A stretch of 64,000 nucleotides of DNA from CAYPNF01 sp964411985 (GTDB lineage Bacteria > Verrucomicrobiota > Verrucomicrobiia > Limisphaerales > J093), in NCBI GenBank assembly GCA_964411985.1, contig CAYPNF010000007.1:161785-225784 (forward strand). The letters run 5' to 3'. Shown here piece by piece: positions 1 to 8,925 of the stretch. The first letter of the stretch is position 1. Each line of letters opens with the position of its first letter. Under the pieces are notes generated by a model. The model saw only the letters and a program-made list of their open reading frames with translations. It was not told where the DNA came from and searched no databases. The translations under genes were made by a program, and so were the position numbers.

Positions 1-1568
1 GTTGGTCGGATGGGGTACCGTTCACCGTGGATGACGTCCTGTTCTGGTATGAGAACTTCTTCGTGGGGCACAGCCCGACAGAACGTGCCTGGATGGGGGA
101 GGATGCAGTCATCGAAAAAGTGGACGACGCTACGCTGGTCCTTCGCTTGAGCCGGCCCCATGGTTTGTTGCTGGAGTATCTGGCCACGCCGCGAGCCAGT
201 TCCCTGACAGGCTATCCAGGGCATTATCTGAAAAGGTTTCTTCCCAAGTACAATCCATTAGCCGAAGAGGAAGCCAAGCGTGCTGGCTTTCCCAACGCAG
301 GGGCTCGGTTTGAGGCTGAGTCGTATTTGTTTTCCTGGAGGCGGTTCTATGCGGGCCTTCCGACCCTGAATGCCTGGACGATGATGACTCCCCTCCCGAC
401 TAACGCGGTCGAGGCGGTGGCCCCCGGGACTCGTTTTGTTGCCGCTCGGAATCCCTTCTACTGGAAAATCGACCCGGAAGGGCGTCAATTACCCTACATC
501 GACCGGCTCGAGTTCGTGGTGGGAAAGGATGTGGACGAACTGATCGCCCAGACGCGCCGAGGGTTGCTCGAGATCCAGTATTTCTACGTGTCTGGCGAGG
601 AGAATCGGGCGGATTTCCTCAAACATGCCTCTGTCGGCAAGTATCGTCTGGTGCCGCGCCCCCTCAGCATCTCCTCTGCCACCGCGCTCAGCCTGAATCT
701 GGTTCATCGTGATCCAGTGATGCGCGAACTCCTTGGCCGGAAAGAGGTTCGGGTCGCGCTGTCGACCGCCATCGACCGGGAGCGGATTGTACGGGAGGTT
801 GGGTTGGGAATGGGGCGTCCCTACCAACTTGCTCCGCGGCCTGAGTCGCCTTTCTATCACGAGGCCTTGGCCACCCAGTTTATAGAGTACCAGCCTCAGG
901 AGGCAGGCTTGAAACTGGATCAAGCAGGGTTGGCAGCACGGGACGCGGAAGGCTGGCGGTTGCGTCCCGACCAGAAGCGCCTCACTTTGGAAATCAGCAT
1001 CTGCAGCAGCCCCTATTACGGCGAGCTTTGGCGGAGGGTGGCGGAGGAGGTTGCGCGAGATTGGAGAAACGTCAACGTGCATGCGACCGTGCGCCTGCTG
1101 ACGCGGCAGGGTCTCTACGATCTGAAAAACCTTGAGAATGGGCACGATGCGGTGATCTGGGAGGGGGAGGGTGGCGTGGATGTGCTGCTCGAACCGCGTT
1201 ACTACGTTCCCACCAACTGGGAGTCGAATTACGGGATTCCTTGGTGTTTTTGGCTGAATGGAGATCGGCAGCGCGGGGTCAAACCACCCGAGGTGGTGGA
1301 AAACCAGGTACAGAGGTTCAGAGAGATCCGTGAGAAGGTTGATTTGCGGGAACGCCAGGCGGCCCTGAAGCAGGTGCTGGACACGGCAGCCGAGCAATTC
1401 TATGCCATGGGAATCGCGCTCCAGTCGCCAGGTTACTGCGTTGTTTCCGAGCGCGTAGGCAATTTCCCCATGGTGCTCCCCAGCGGTTGGAGTTATCCAA
1501 GTCCAGGTCCGGCAAACCCCTGTCAGTTCTACTTCAAGGAGGCGTCTCCCGGTTCCCCGACGCTCTGA
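1..1568 (+). CDS. ABC transporter substrate-binding protein, family 5 (5'-truncated)
   Basis: The frame is open to the left edge. Codons before the first possible internal GTG (27) read WSDGVPFTVDD, the usual 'W-S-DG-pFTa-DV' segment of SBP family 5 proteins (oligopeptide/nickel-type), so the true start lies outside the window. The remaining part carries family features such as the 'REVRVALSTAIDRERIV' segment and a long C-terminal lobe with aromatic-rich stretches. Such proteins bind peptides or other solutes in the periplasm and pass them to an ABC permease. The stop lies 4 bp before the next gene, a hybrid histidine kinase, so the two are probably co-transcribed. The permease genes, if any, would be upstream. 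Substrate cannot be told. Confidence 0.85.
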   Translation, partial: WSDGVPFTVDDVLFWYENFFVGHSPTERAWMGEDAVIEKVDDATLVLRLSRPHGLLLEYLATPRASSLTGYPGHYLKRFLPKYNPLAEEEAKRAGFPNAGARFEAESYLFSWRRFYAGLPTLNAWTMMTPLPTNAVEAVAPGTRFVAARNPFYWKIDPEGRQLPYIDRLEFVVGKDVDELIAQTRRGLLEIQYFYVSGEENRADFLKHASVGKYRLVPRPLSISSATALSLNLVHRDPVMRELLGRKEVRVALSTAIDRERIVREVGLGMGRPYQLAPRPESPFYHEALATQFIEYQPQEAGLKLDQAGLAARDAEGWRLRPDQKRLTLEISICSSPYYGELWRRVAEEVARDWRNVNVHATVRLLTRQGLYDLKNLENGHDAVIWEGEGGVDVLLEPRYYVPTNWESNYGIPWCFWLNGDRQRGVKPPEVVENQVQRFREIREKVDLRERQAALKQVLDTAAEQFYAMGIALQSPGYCVVSERVGNFPMVLPSGWSYPSPGPANPCQFYFKEASPGSPTL

Positions 1569-1572
1569 TCCT

Positions 1573-3588
1573 ATGGGTTCTGCACTACCTTCTCCGAAGC
1601 CCGCTGAAACCCCGGGCAGGTCGCGCTCCATCTCGAAACCAGGGAGGAAATGGTGGCACCGTTTGACCTTTAGGATTGGCGTGGCGGTGTTGCTGGTGGA
1701 GATTGCCACGCTGACGCTGATGGGCTTTTACTACACCCGCCGGTTTGGGCAGGAGTTGGAGCGGGAACAACAGGAGCGCACCCGACTGCCGGCCAAACTT
1801 ATCAGCCTTGGGTATCTGAATTTCGACCTCACCTCAAATAGGGAGGTCATGAGAGAGATGGTGGGAGGGGAAGTGGAGCGAGCTATTGTCTTTGCGGTGA
1901 ATGGGGAGGTTCTGCATCCTCCCGGCCTCCAAACCAACGCTTTCTCCCTGCTTGGCCTGACTCCTGAAAGCCTGCAACAGGTGCGCCGGGACGGTGTGGT
2001 GAGACCGAGAGGGGAATACTGGGAGTGTTTGGTGCCCTATGCTGCGGGTGCCGATGGTGCCCCCTTTCTTTACACCTATGTCAAGAGTGGTCCGTGGAAA
2101 ACGGACCTGCGGAAGCGTGAAATCGCGATGCAGTTCCTCTGGGGCGGAGCCTTCACAGTGGGGCTGACTTCTCTCGCTATCGTCCTCCTTCTATCGCGAT
2201 GGGTGACTCGCCGGGTGCGCTTGGTTCTGCAGGCTGTGGAAGGTTTGGCCAAGGGCGACTTCTCCGCCCGGGTCCCTAGCTTCCGTGCAGGGGATGAGAT
2301 TGGCGAATTGGGTGTGGGGGTGAACACGATGGGTGATGAACTGCAGGAGTTGTTTGGCCAGTTGAACCAGCGGATCGAGGAACTCAAACAAGCCAGGTCG
2401 GAACTCGAAAAAACCGAAGATCGATTGCGTCATGCGGAGAAGATGAAGGCGATCGGCCAATTGGCTGGAGGGGTGGCGCACGATTTCAATAACCTGCTTC
2501 AGGCCATCCTCGGCTATGCCCATCTGGTCTATGATAGCTGTGCACCGGGGGACGCTCGGAGACAGGATCTGGACGAGTTGATCGTCGCCGCCAACCGGGC
2601 TGCGAAACTGGTGAAAGAACTACTGTTGTTTGCGCGTCCGCAGACCAGCGCGTCGCGGATCATCCGGCTGAACGAAGTGGTGGGCAGGGTCACGACCCTC
2701 ATGAAGCCGCTCATCGGCGAGCAGATTCAGTTGGGACTGCGCTTGGAAGCGGATCCCTCCAACATTCTGGCGGATCCCAGCCAGATCGAGCAGGTACTTA
2801 TGAATCTCTGCGTGAATGCCCGCGATGCGATGCCCGATGGAGGCAAGATAACGATCCGGACACGTTGCCAGGAACCTCAGGCTGACTTCCTCCAGGCTCA
2901 CCCGGAAACCCGGCCCTGCTGTTACGTGGTTCTGGAGGTCAGTGATTCGGGGGTTGGCATCCCGAAGGAGGTCCAGTCCCACATGTTTGAGCCTTTCTTC
3001 ACGACTAAGGCGGTCGGCAAGGGGACCGGTCTTGGTTTGGCAACAGTCTACGGTGTCGTAAAACAGCATGATGGGATCATCGAGGTCGAGAGTGCTCCCG
3101 GGCGGGGCGCCCTGTTCCGCATTTGGTTTCCCGCAGCCTCCGGTGCCGCGGAGCCTATCACCCAAAAGGTCGAATCCAGCCCGGTCGTGCAAGGGCGGGG
3201 AACGGTATTGGTGGCGGAAGACGATCAGGCGGTGCTGGATCTGGCGGTGCGGGTTCTCTCTCAGGCCGGTTATCATACCCTGGTGGCCCGGAATGGCGAC
3301 GAAGCGGTGCGATTGTTCGAGTCGCACGGCGCTGTGGATCTGGCGATCCTCGACGTAATAATGCCCGGCAAATCTGGGGCGGCGGTGTGTCAAATGCTCC
3401 GTGCCCGTCGTCCCCACTTACCCGTCCTGTTTGCCACCGGTTACGACCAGAACCGTCTGGGACCGGACCTGCGCGATGCTCCCTATACGAAGGTGATGAA
3501 CAAGCCGTTCATTCCCAGTGAACTGATCCGCTCGGTGCAGGAGAGCCTGGCTTCGGTCCGGAAGCTCAATAGCTTGAAAACGGGTTGA
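1573..3588 (+). CDS. hybrid sensor histidine kinase (HAMP-HisKA-HATPase-receiver)
   Basis: A 671-residue membrane sensor kinase. A first hydrophobic segment lies at about residues 33-53, a periplasmic sensor region follows, and a second membrane segment at about 187-208 leads into a HAMP linker. The HisKA phospho-acceptor is His303 in GGVAHDFNNLLQ. The ATPase domain has the N box (VCVNARDAMPDGG) and the G boxes (DSGVGIP, GTGLGLATVYG). A C-terminal receiver has acidic residues AEDD and the phospho-Asp in AILDVIMPG. The HDFNNLL form of the H box is typical of bacterial hybrid kinases. It starts 4 bp after the binding-protein gene, so sensing may be linked to that transporter (inference). No DNA-binding partner lies next to it; the receiver may act in phosphorelay. 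Confidence 0.93.
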   Translation: MGSALPSPKPAETPGRSRSISKPGRKWWHRLTFRIGVAVLLVEIATLTLMGFYYTRRFGQELEREQQERTRLPAKLISLGYLNFDLTSNREVMREMVGGEVERAIVFAVNGEVLHPPGLQTNAFSLLGLTPESLQQVRRDGVVRPRGEYWECLVPYAAGADGAPFLYTYVKSGPWKTDLRKREIAMQFLWGGAFTVGLTSLAIVLLLSRWVTRRVRLVLQAVEGLAKGDFSARVPSFRAGDEIGELGVGVNTMGDELQELFGQLNQRIEELKQARSELEKTEDRLRHAEKMKAIGQLAGGVAHDFNNLLQAILGYAHLVYDSCAPGDARRQDLDELIVAANRAAKLVKELLLFARPQTSASRIIRLNEVVGRVTTLMKPLIGEQIQLGLRLEADPSNILADPSQIEQVLMNLCVNARDAMPDGGKITIRTRCQEPQADFLQAHPETRPCCYVVLEVSDSGVGIPKEVQSHMFEPFFTTKAVGKGTGLGLATVYGVVKQHDGIIEVESAPGRGALFRIWFPAASGAAEPITQKVESSPVVQGRGTVLVAEDDQAVLDLAVRVLSQAGYHTLVARNGDEAVRLFESHGAVDLAILDVIMPGKSGAAVCQMLRARRPHLPVLFATGYDQNRLGPDLRDAPYTKVMNKPFIPSELIRSVQESLASVRKLNSLKTG

Positions 3589-3608
3589 TTCCGTGCATCC
3601 TTGTTTCT

Positions 3609-4400
3609 ATGGCTAAGCGATACGTAGTCTGTGGCAAAGTGATTGGTGGCATGGTCGGACTTTTGTTGTTGGCTGGCTGCCAAGTGGCTCCCGAAACGGG
3701 ACGCAAGCAGTTGATCCTCATCTCGCCCGGTGAGGAAATGCAATTGGGGCTGGCCTCCTTCGATCAGATGAAGAGAGAGGTCCCCATCTGCAAGGATCCG
3801 GCCATCAACGCCACGGTCCAAAAGGTTGGGGCGCGGGTTTCGAAGGTGGCTACGCTTCCTGACGCCCAGTGGGAGTTTGTTGTTTTCGAAAGCAAGGAAG
3901 CCAATGCTTTCTGCCTTCCTGGAGGGAAGGTTGGGATCTACACCGGGATTCTTCCCATCACGAAAGATGAGGCTGGTTTGGCTACCGTGATTGCCCACGA
4001 GGTGGCTCACGCGGTCGCCAGGCATGGCGCGGAACGGATGACGGAAGGAATGCTCATTCAAGGAGGTGGGCAGGCCTTGAACACCGCCCTGAAGCAGCAG
4101 GATCCCAAGTGGCAAAGCGCGGCGTCGACAACGTATGGGCTGGGTTCACAACTGCTTGTGGCCTTGCCCCATAGCCGATCGCAAGAATCTGAGGCGGATC
4201 ACATCGGGTTGCTGTACATGGCGAGGGCTGGCTATCCTCCCGAGGCGTCGATCGGTTTCTGGGAGCGTTTTGCCGCCTACAACAAAACTGCAGGGGGCGC
4301 CACTCCGTGGTTCCTGCGGACTCATCCGCTGGATGAAAGACGCATTCAGGATCTCAAGGCCTGGTTACCTCGCGCTCAACAGGAGTTCCGACCACAGTAG
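3609..4400 (+). CDS. M48 family zinc metallopeptidase, lipoprotein
   Basis: A 263-residue secreted protease. The N-terminus is a lipoprotein signal with lipobox LLAGC (Cys24), so it is probably anchored in a membrane facing the periplasm. The zinc site is HEVAH at residues 130-134 and the third ligand is the Glu in ESEAD (about 195), as in BepA/LoiP and other M48 proteins that degrade misfolded envelope proteins. The ATG at 3609 is preferred over an in-frame TTG at 3585, because the signal peptide begins there and the TTG overlaps the stop of the preceding kinase. It follows the kinase closely and could be in the same transcript. Its exact target is unknown. Confidence 0.9.
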   Translation: MAKRYVVCGKVIGGMVGLLLLAGCQVAPETGRKQLILISPGEEMQLGLASFDQMKREVPICKDPAINATVQKVGARVSKVATLPDAQWEFVVFESKEANAFCLPGGKVGIYTGILPITKDEAGLATVIAHEVAHAVARHGAERMTEGMLIQGGGQALNTALKQQDPKWQSAASTTYGLGSQLLVALPHSRSQESEADHIGLLYMARAGYPPEASIGFWERFAAYNKTAGGATPWFLRTHPLDERRIQDLKAWLPRAQQEFRPQ

Positions 4401-4401
4401 G

Positions 4402-5469
4402 TCAGTGAGCCGCCTTCTCTAGAAGCGCTTTCTGCCACGGCAGCAGCAGGTGCGGCGCCTGCTTCCAATCTTCTCCTAGGGCATTCAACGTAGCCTTGCT
4501 CGCAATCAAGGTCGGGTCGATCCCCAGCCGCAGGGCCTGGCGATCCCGTTCCTCGCGCAGCTTGATGGCCAGTTGGCGGGCTCGGAACGGGGTGTGGTGA
4601 ACCTGCCCCCTGCGTTTCTGCGGAAGCTCCGACTCTGGGATCGCGTGGCCGCGATGCAGCGCGGCCAACAAGGACTCCCGCCTTCGTGGCGAAAAACGGT
4701 CCGGCAAAGAAACCTTTTCGACTCCTTCGTTGCGGGCGGTTTTGGCGAAATGAATCAGTGCTTCGTGACTGAGGATGAAGAAGGGAGGTTTTCCTGATGT
4801 CATCGCTTCCTGTTCTCGCCAGTACCAGAGTTCACGAACCAGGCCCAGGGTCTTCCGATCGAGGCGATCGCAGCCCTTGACACGCCATTCCGTGGCGGAG
4901 TCCCTGGGCTCCAACTCCGTACAAGTCTCGATCAGTTGGGTGCAAAGTTGCTCGTGCCAGGCCAAACGTCCTTTCTCCTCGAGGAGCGATCGAAGGAGGC
5001 GGGCCAGAGGTTGCAGGTAATGAGTGTCGTTGATCGCGTATTCGACCATTCGCGGCGTTAGCGGCCGTTTTGCCCAGTTCGCTTTCTGAGACCCTTTCTC
5101 CAGGGTCACCCCCAGATACTTGCTGACGAGGTTACCTAGCCCGAACTCCTTATCCCCAAGGAGGCGAGCTCCCAGCATGGTGTCGAAAAGCTGTTTCGGT
5201 TTGAACCGGTAAGCCCGATGAAGCATCCGCAAATCGTAGTCCGCTCCGTGGAGGACCAACTCGCGATCCCGCATGACGCTGAGCAGGTCAGAAAGGTCCA
5301 GGTTAGCCAGGGGATCGACGAGATAATCTTCGCTGTCAGCGCTGAGTTGCAGCAGACACAGTTTCTCAGGGTAGGAGTGGAGGCTGTCAGCCTCGGTGTC
5401 CAGAGAGAGCGTGGCCCAAGGCTGGAGTTTGGCAACGAGGTGCTCCAGAGCATGTGGCGTATCAATCAC
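4402..5469 (-). CDS. rnd: ribonuclease D
   Basis: 355 residues, the usual length of RNase D (about 375 in E. coli). The N-terminal DEDDy 3'-5' exonuclease domain shows the three Exo motifs: DTEAD (Asp24/Glu26), HGADYDLRML, and YAINDTHYLQPL with the Tyr and Asp of Exo III. An HRDC nucleic-acid-binding region follows (RELWYWREQEAM...). The enzyme trims 3' ends of tRNA and other stable RNA precursors. It is convergent with the M48 protease gene, the two stops being nearly adjacent, and divergent from the acyl-CoA ligase. Confidence 0.92.
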   Translation of the reverse strand: MIDTPHALEHLVAKLQPWATLSLDTEADSLHSYPEKLCLLQLSADSEDYLVDPLANLDLSDLLSVMRDRELVLHGADYDLRMLHRAYRFKPKQLFDTMLGARLLGDKEFGLGNLVSKYLGVTLEKGSQKANWAKRPLTPRMVEYAINDTHYLQPLARLLRSLLEEKGRLAWHEQLCTQLIETCTELEPRDSATEWRVKGCDRLDRKTLGLVRELWYWREQEAMTSGKPPFFILSHEALIHFAKTARNEGVEKVSLPDRFSPRRRESLLAALHRGHAIPESELPQKRRGQVHHTPFRARQLAIKLREERDRQALRLGIDPTLIASKATLNALGEDWKQAPHLLLPWQKALLEKAAH

Positions 5470-5612
5470 GGGACGAGGCTATACGAAGAGGGCCGGCTCT
5501 GAAAAGCAAGGAGCGCAAGGAATATTCGGCTGGCTGACTGGATGCTCGATCTTCTGCTTGGAATACGGCTCGATTCCCACTACATTGGCGCCGTTCCTCG
5601 AGTCTGGAATGT

Positions 5613-5641
5613 TTGACACGTGGTCGCTTGTATCTTTGAAT
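5613..5641 (+). promoter_or_regulatory. probable sigma-70 promoter for the acyl-CoA ligase
   Basis: A perfect -35 hexamer TTGACA (5613-5618) is followed after 17 bp by TTGAAT (5636-5641), four of six matches to TATAAT. Transcription would start near 5648, about 20 bases before the ATG at 5670. The rest of the roughly 200 bp gap after rnd (5470-5612) shows no gene or clear structure. Confidence 0.5.
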
Positions 5642-5669
5642 ATGGTTGATTAGCAACATCTTAACCACA

Positions 5670-7154
5670 ATGAATCTTGTTCAGGCCTTTGGGAGTTCTG
5701 CTCTTTCACGCGTTAGCCAGCCCTGCCTGTTTTGGGGAGAGCGTCAGGTTACCTTCGGGGATGCCCTCAGCCAATCAGCTTGGCTCGGAGTTGAATTGGC
5801 CCGGAAGTACCAGGTGAAAAAAGGGGATCGAGTTGGGATCTGGATGCATAACTGCCCCGAATTTGTGTCCGCTTTCTTTGGCATCCTCATGGCAGGCGGT
5901 GTGGTGGTGCCGATCAACAACTTCCTCAAGCCCGCTGAGGTCGCATACATATTGCAGGATGCGGGAATCGATGTGCTGATCACGGATGCGGAAATCGCTG
6001 CTGTAGCTGGTCAGATACAAGACATCCGCCCTTCCCTGAGGACTGTGGCCTCCGCCGATTTTGCGACGAACTCTCCGCTTCCCACTTTGGCACAGGTCGA
6101 TCCATTGCTCGCTGAAACCGATCTTGCGGTGATTATTTACACCTCGGGCACGACTGGCCACCCCAAAGGAGCCATGCTTTCGCACGGGAACTTGTTGCAC
6201 AATGTGGATAGCTGCCGACAAGTTCTTGAGATCGTGCAGTTAGACCGGCTGGCGCTGGTGCTTCCGATGTTCCACAGCTTCATGCTGACGGTATGTGTGC
6301 TGCTGCCGCTCATCGTGGGTGGCTCCATCGTCCTCGTGAAATCCATTCACCCGCCCAGAAGCATCCTGCTCGAATTAGGTCGGCATCGTGCTACCGTGCT
6401 TCCCGGTATTCCCCAGCTTTTTCGCGCCCTTGCCCAATTCCCCCTGCCGCCCGAGATGAGTCTGCGCCTTTGCATCAGCGGTTCCGCGCCACTCCCTCTG
6501 GCTGTTCTGCAGGAGTTTCAGGCACGGCAGTCCATCCCTCTTTTGGAGGGATATGGACTCAGCGAAGCGAGTCCGGTTGTTTCCTTGAACCCTGTGCGGG
6601 GTCCGCAGAAGGCGGGTTCGATTGGCCGGCCCATTGCCAACGTGAAAGTCTCGATCCGGAACGAAAATGGGGAGGAAGTCCCTTGCGGCGAAACGGGCGA
6701 GGTGTGTGTGCAGGGCGGCAACGTCATGCTGGGCTATTGGAACAATCCCTCGGAGACCGCCAAAGCCCTGCGGGACGGATGGCTCTACACTGGGGACGTC
6801 GGTCGGATGGACGAGGATGGTTTCTTTTACATCACCGATCGCAAAAAGGACATGATGTTGGTGAACGGCAACAATGTCTATTCGCGGGAGATTGAGGAAG
6901 TCCTTTACCACTACCCGGGAGTGCGCGAAGCGGCGGTTGTGGGATGGCCCGACGAACGTCGTGGCGAGCAACCTGTTGCTTATGTCTCCATGGTGGAAGG
7001 GGTGCCTTTTGAGGAACAGGCCATCGTGAGTTTCCTTCGCACCCGCTTGGCGGACTACAAAGTCCCGCGCAAGGTGATACTCATCGCGGCGTTGCCCAGG
7101 AACAGCACCGGCAAGGTGTTGAAGACGAATCTCAGAACTCCCAGGACTGGTTAA
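5670..7154 (+). CDS. long-chain fatty acid--CoA ligase / AMP-binding protein
   Basis: A 494-residue member of the ANL adenylating superfamily. It activates a carboxylic acid, most likely a fatty acid, with ATP and then joins it to CoA. Visible motifs are the P-loop YTSGTTGHPKGAMLSH, the GYGLSEASP segment (A5), the TGDVGRMDEDGF and ITDRKKDM motifs (A7/A8), and the catalytic Lys region PRNSTGKVLKTNL (A10). The ATG at 5670 is chosen over an in-frame TTG at 5646, because a good promoter places the transcript start near 5648. The acid chain length cannot be read from sequence. The gene stands alone. Confidence 0.88.
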   Translation: MNLVQAFGSSALSRVSQPCLFWGERQVTFGDALSQSAWLGVELARKYQVKKGDRVGIWMHNCPEFVSAFFGILMAGGVVVPINNFLKPAEVAYILQDAGIDVLITDAEIAAVAGQIQDIRPSLRTVASADFATNSPLPTLAQVDPLLAETDLAVIIYTSGTTGHPKGAMLSHGNLLHNVDSCRQVLEIVQLDRLALVLPMFHSFMLTVCVLLPLIVGGSIVLVKSIHPPRSILLELGRHRATVLPGIPQLFRALAQFPLPPEMSLRLCISGSAPLPLAVLQEFQARQSIPLLEGYGLSEASPVVSLNPVRGPQKAGSIGRPIANVKVSIRNENGEEVPCGETGEVCVQGGNVMLGYWNNPSETAKALRDGWLYTGDVGRMDEDGFFYITDRKKDMMLVNGNNVYSREIEEVLYHYPGVREAAVVGWPDERRGEQPVAYVSMVEGVPFEEQAIVSFLRTRLADYKVPRKVILIAALPRNSTGKVLKTNLRTPRTG

Positions 7155-7214
7155 CAGGGGAGCTGGGAGTCGTACCTCCGACTGCCCTTGTGTCGGCATC
7201 CGGGATGAAAAGGG

Positions 7215-7247
7215 GTTTGACATTGACTTAATATATTGGTGTCAAAC
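7215..7247. promoter_or_regulatory. inverted repeat GTTTGACA-N17-TGTCAAAC, possible operator/promoter
   Basis: An exact 8-bp inverted repeat (7215-7222 and 7240-7247) flanks an AT-rich centre. The left arm contains TTGACA. Just inside it, TTGACT (7223-7228) with CATATT (7247-7252, 18-bp spacing) could be the promoter of the small zinc-ribbon gene at 7374. The overlap of dyad and -35 elements would suit a repressor site. The remaining gap on either side (7155-7214, 7253-7373) shows no gene. Confidence 0.35.
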
Positions 7248-7373
7248 ATATTGCGATTGATTTCATTTGGTGGGATTCTCGCTTTTCACAGTTGACGGTC
7301 CTTCCCGCCGCCTCCTAAACTGGTGACGTTACGAGAAGATAGGCAATTAAGCCTTTTTCTTGCGGAAACCGGT

Positions 7374-7595
7374 ATGGCCGAAGGTTACTGCGTTAAATGC
7401 AAAGCAAAGAAAGAGATCGTCGAGGCTGTTGAGGAAGTCATGAAGAACGGCCGGAAAGCGATCAAGGGGCGTTGCCCCACTTGCGGCGTAGTGATGTTCA
7501 AGATCCTTGGGGGAAAGGCTGTTCCCGTAGCTTCTCCCGTTCCATCCCCGGTCTCACCTGCATCGACGGGCGGCATTTCGGCCGCCGCAGTCTGA
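7374..7595 (+). CDS. small zinc-ribbon protein (DUF5679-like)
   Basis: A 73-residue protein starting MAEGYCVKCKAKK. Two CxxC pairs (CVKC near the start and CPTC about 30 residues later) form a zinc-ribbon, with a conserved GRKAIKGRCPTCG core, resembling the DUF5679 family. A Pro/Ser/Val-rich tail follows. The ATG at 7374 is used rather than an upstream in-frame GTG at 7323, because the conserved domain begins right there. It lies 26 bp before the tandem NDK gene, so the two are probably co-transcribed. Function is unknown; RNA, DNA or protein binding are all possible. Confidence 0.8.
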   Translation: MAEGYCVKCKAKKEIVEAVEEVMKNGRKAIKGRCPTCGVVMFKILGGKAVPVASPVPSPVSPASTGGISAAAV

Positions 7596-7621
7596 TTTCC
7601 AAAATCAACTAAGAATCGCCT

Positions 7622-8797
7622 ATGGCAAACGAATTGGCTTATGCCATTATTACCCCCCATTCTCTTCATAAGTCGAGGACTGGTGGAATTGTTGCTCGAC
7701 TGAGCACTCGAACCGGTCTTGAACTCGTCTCCGCCCGCATGTTCGCCCCCAGCGCGGAGCTCGCAAAGGAGTACGCTAGCCGGATTATTTCCCGCAACGA
7801 TCCCCAGGAAAACCGCGTCCAGGAATTGCTCCGCGAGTATGTGCTCGAGAACTTTTCTCCGGAACCACGCACGGGCCGCCGTCGCCGCGTCATGGTCTTA
7901 CTTTTTCGCGGCGAAGATGCTGTCCGAAAAGTCCGGGGTGTGCTCGGTCACTTCGTTCCCTCTCGACGTGGCGGAGAAACGATCCGGGACACTTACGGAG
8001 ATCTGATCACGGATCAAGACGGCAAGGTCCGATTCTTTGAGCCGGCGGTGATGGCTGCTCCAACCGTGGAGGAAGCCATGGATAAGCTGCGACTCTGGGC
8101 TCGTTTCTCTGATTCCGACGGCGGGGTGCTGGAGGACGTGATCCCTTATGCGCCTGAGGAGAAACCCGAACGAACCCTCGTGCTCCTGAAGCCGGACAAC
8201 TTCCGTTTTCCGACGGGCAAGCCAGGCAACATGATCGATTTCTTCTCCCGCACCGGTCTGTATATTGTCGGGATTAAGGTGCATCAGATGAGCACTGCTG
8301 AGGCGATGGAGTTCTACGGGCCCGTCAAAGAGATCCTGCGAACCAAGCTCTGCGACATGGTTGGAGCCAGGGCTAAGAGCGTATTGGAAAAGGAGCTTGG
8401 ATTTGCTGTGCCAGGTCCCGAAGAGCGCCAGATCGGCGCCATCCTCGGCCCCCTTTTCGGAGATTTCCAGTTCGACAACATCGTTCGGTTCATGTCCGGT
8501 CGAAGCTCCAAGGAGTGCGATGCGAGCCAGATGACGCAACCCGGCACGGAGAAATGCATCGCGCTGATCTATGAGGGAGTCAAAGCCGTTGCAAAAATCC
8601 GCGATATTCTTGGGCCGACTGACCCCACCAAGGCGCCTCCCGGATCCATCCGGCGGGAGTTTGGGTCCAGCGTGATGGTGAATGCCGCGCATGCCAGCGA
8701 CTCGGTCGAGAACGCCCAGCGCGAGATGAGCATCGTGCACGTCGGCGAGAACCTTTTCAAACGCGCGATCGAGGAATACTGCGGCAAAGGAGACTAG
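7622..8797 (+). CDS. tandem nucleoside diphosphate kinase-like protein
   Basis: 391 residues, about two and a half times a normal NDK (about 140). Residues 5-165 look like a first NDK fold: LAYAIITPHSLHK at the start, then MVLLFRGEDAVRKVRGVLG and GETIRDTYGD. This copy lacks the NxxH active-site motif. Residues 184-375 form a second copy: TLVLLKPDN, CIALIYEGVKAVAKIRDILG, GSIRREFG, and NAAHASDS with the phospho-acceptor His357. Thus only the C-terminal copy should transfer phosphate between NTPs and NDPs. A roughly 50-residue insertion lies between its first helices and the later strands. It follows the small zinc-ribbon gene and ends at a strong terminator. Confidence 0.82.
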   Translation: MANELAYAIITPHSLHKSRTGGIVARLSTRTGLELVSARMFAPSAELAKEYASRIISRNDPQENRVQELLREYVLENFSPEPRTGRRRRVMVLLFRGEDAVRKVRGVLGHFVPSRRGGETIRDTYGDLITDQDGKVRFFEPAVMAAPTVEEAMDKLRLWARFSDSDGGVLEDVIPYAPEEKPERTLVLLKPDNFRFPTGKPGNMIDFFSRTGLYIVGIKVHQMSTAEAMEFYGPVKEILRTKLCDMVGARAKSVLEKELGFAVPGPEERQIGAILGPLFGDFQFDNIVRFMSGRSSKECDASQMTQPGTEKCIALIYEGVKAVAKIRDILGPTDPTKAPPGSIRREFGSSVMVNAAHASDSVENAQREMSIVHVGENLFKRAIEEYCGKGD

Positions 8798-8817
8798 CTG
8801 GTTTTCTCATTTTTTGA

Positions 8818-8842
8818 ATCCCGCCTTCGGGCGGGATTTTTT
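8818..8842 (+). terminator. Rho-independent terminator after the tandem NDK gene
   Basis: ATCCCGCC (8818-8825), loop TTCG, GGCGGGAT (8830-8837), then a run of six T. An 8-bp perfect stem with a stable tetraloop, 20 bp after the stop codon. Confidence 0.92.
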
Positions 8843-8925
8843 ATTTCCAATCGGCCCACAGAAACCGCTGGAAAAGCGACTCTTTAGGAATACATTCCCA
8901 CACTTTATCGAATAGGTACCTTGTT

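Noticed and set aside
489..1709. A 406-codon open frame on the minus strand opposite the binding-protein gene
   Set aside because: It is a shadow of the GC-rich coding strand: no family motif, no ribosome site, and the plus-strand gene has clear conserved motifs.
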